Of a stretch of 28,999 bases of DNA, positions 28,376 through 28,999 are shown in pieces. The DNA is from a virus, in the IMG/VR virus record IMGVR_UViG_3300035698_012251, positions 1 to 28,999 of that record, one strand, 5' to 3'. The first letter of the stretch is position 1. Every line of letters begins with the position of its first letter. The translations under genes and the position numbers were made by a program. The notes below the pieces were generated by a model. That model worked only from the letters and a program-made list of their open reading frames with translations. It was not told the origin of the DNA and made no database searches.

Positions 28376-28999
28376 CTATGATGGCGTGACGGTCGTAGTC
28401 GTCGTTTGCTGTCCTGATCCAGATCCCTCAATGGTGTACTGGACGCCTGAGCTAAGCAACATGTAACCAACCCATGCGCCCGAATGATCGGTTGCTACTT
28501 GCGCGCGGATTGTTGCCCCGCCAGCCGGGTATTCGGCCGTGATGTATGCCCGTACCACCCCTTGGAGACCAGCCCCTTCCGGGTCCTTGAGTTCCATCGT
28601 ATCACCCTCGTCGTCGAGGGTAAGGTGATTAACCTGCGTGTCCCCATTGCCGGCCAACACAGTTGACTGTGCTAGTTTGGCCACCGACCCCGCAACGGTA
28701 GTTGTCTCGCCTGTGTCCGTGTCGGCGAACTTCGCAAGCGCCGCAGTAGATAGGGCGGCGGCACCGATCGCGTCATTAGCAAGACCCATCAAGTCACCGG
28801 CTTTGGCCGGCGCATACAGGGCCTGTGCCGTGGCGAGGGTAGCGCCGTCCGTTCCCTTAATCGTGTCCAGGTCCACCTGCGCCGTGTCGAGCTTGCCGTC
28901 GTGCGTGGTCAACGCGGAAGTCGTGGCCAACGCGCTCACGTCGGCGGTGCTCCACGTGCTGTCCCCATGCGTCTCAAGCAAGCCAAGCAGCGTGGCGGC
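28376..28999 (-). CDS. virion-associated protein (5' part cut by window edge)
   Basis: The frame is open to the right window edge (208 codons seen, no start in view), so only the C-terminal part is present. It contains LLETHGDSTWSTADVSAL, then a low-complexity Ala/Thr/Asp region with DGKLDTAQVDLDTIKGTDGATLATAQALYAPAKAGD. This is a pattern I recall from phage structural proteins that follow the capsid genes. The last part (VVRAYITAEYPAGGATIRAQVATDHSGAWVGYMLLSSGVQYTI) resembles a carboxypeptidase-like or Ig-like beta domain and ends in a Thr-rich tail. It is probably a head decoration or neck-whisker protein. The call is by position and composition only. Confidence 0.65.
   Translation of the reverse strand, partial: AATLLGLLETHGDSTWSTADVSALATTSALTTHDGKLDTAQVDLDTIKGTDGATLATAQALYAPAKAGDLMGLANDAIGAAALSTAALAKFADTDTGETTTVAGSVAKLAQSTVLAGNGDTQVNHLTLDDEGDTMELKDPEGAGLQGVVRAYITAEYPAGGATIRAQVATDHSGAWVGYMLLSSGVQYTIEGSGSGQQTTTTTVTPS

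Overview
This window is part of the genome of a long-tailed (siphovirus-like) double-stranded DNA phage. Every convincing gene lies on the minus strand, so transcription runs from the right edge to the left. Reading that way, the order is: neck and tail completion (28999-26560), tail tube and tail assembly chaperone (26520-24677), tape measure (24672-22306), tail tip and receptor-binding proteins (22306-14593), a lysis cassette (14509-12403), an AAA-ATPase operon (12058-9181), regulators and replication (8907-5610), small unknown proteins (5422-3368), and recombination (3368-610). The window is open at both ends, and capsid and packaging genes presumably lie beyond the right edge. The host is probably a diderm bacterium, because the lysis cassette includes a lipoprotein and two signal-anchored proteins. 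I cannot name the host genus. Base composition is moderately GC-rich, and most genes have strong AGGAGG-type ribosome binding sites.

Six near-consensus sigma-70 promoters are visible (P1-P6), all on the minus strand. Each has TTGACT or TTGACA, a spacer of exactly 17 bases, and a TATAAT-like -10 box, usually behind an A-rich tract. They divide the genes into units. P6 (14572-14544) precedes the lysis genes. P5 (12135-12107) precedes an unknown gene, a MoxR-like ATPase, its partner and a small gene. P4 (9125-9097) precedes a double helix-turn-helix regulator, a winged-helix-like protein, a replication initiator or helicase-loader type protein and a DnaB helicase. P3 (5556-5528) and P2 (4589-4561) lie in duplicated intergenic segments and precede small unknown proteins, then (after P2) the YqaJ-type exonuclease. 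P1 (1798-1770) precedes RecT and the gene at the left edge. Structural genes in the right half seem to be expressed from a promoter outside the window.

Replication and recombination seem to be phage-encoded in part: a DnaB-family helicase, a partner protein that carries a GATC-rich iteron-like array within its gene (a candidate origin), and a YqaJ exonuclease plus RecT annealing pair. No integrase, SSB, DNA polymerase, tRNA or CRISPR array was seen.

The most unusual observations are: the DnaB-like helicase ends in an SSB-type acidic tip (DDDDIPF); about 200 bp carrying promoter, leader and helicase 3' end is duplicated, with paralogous genes downstream; the initiator gene holds 18 GATC sites in 225 bp; the word TAGTACA/TGTACTA is about ten times more frequent than expected; two arrays of NNGCC pentamers follow recT; a predicted receptor-binding protein has a signal peptide, a LamG-like domain and a C1q/TNF-like domain; and a CCCTTTA heptamer fits programmed -1 frameshifting in the tail assembly chaperone.
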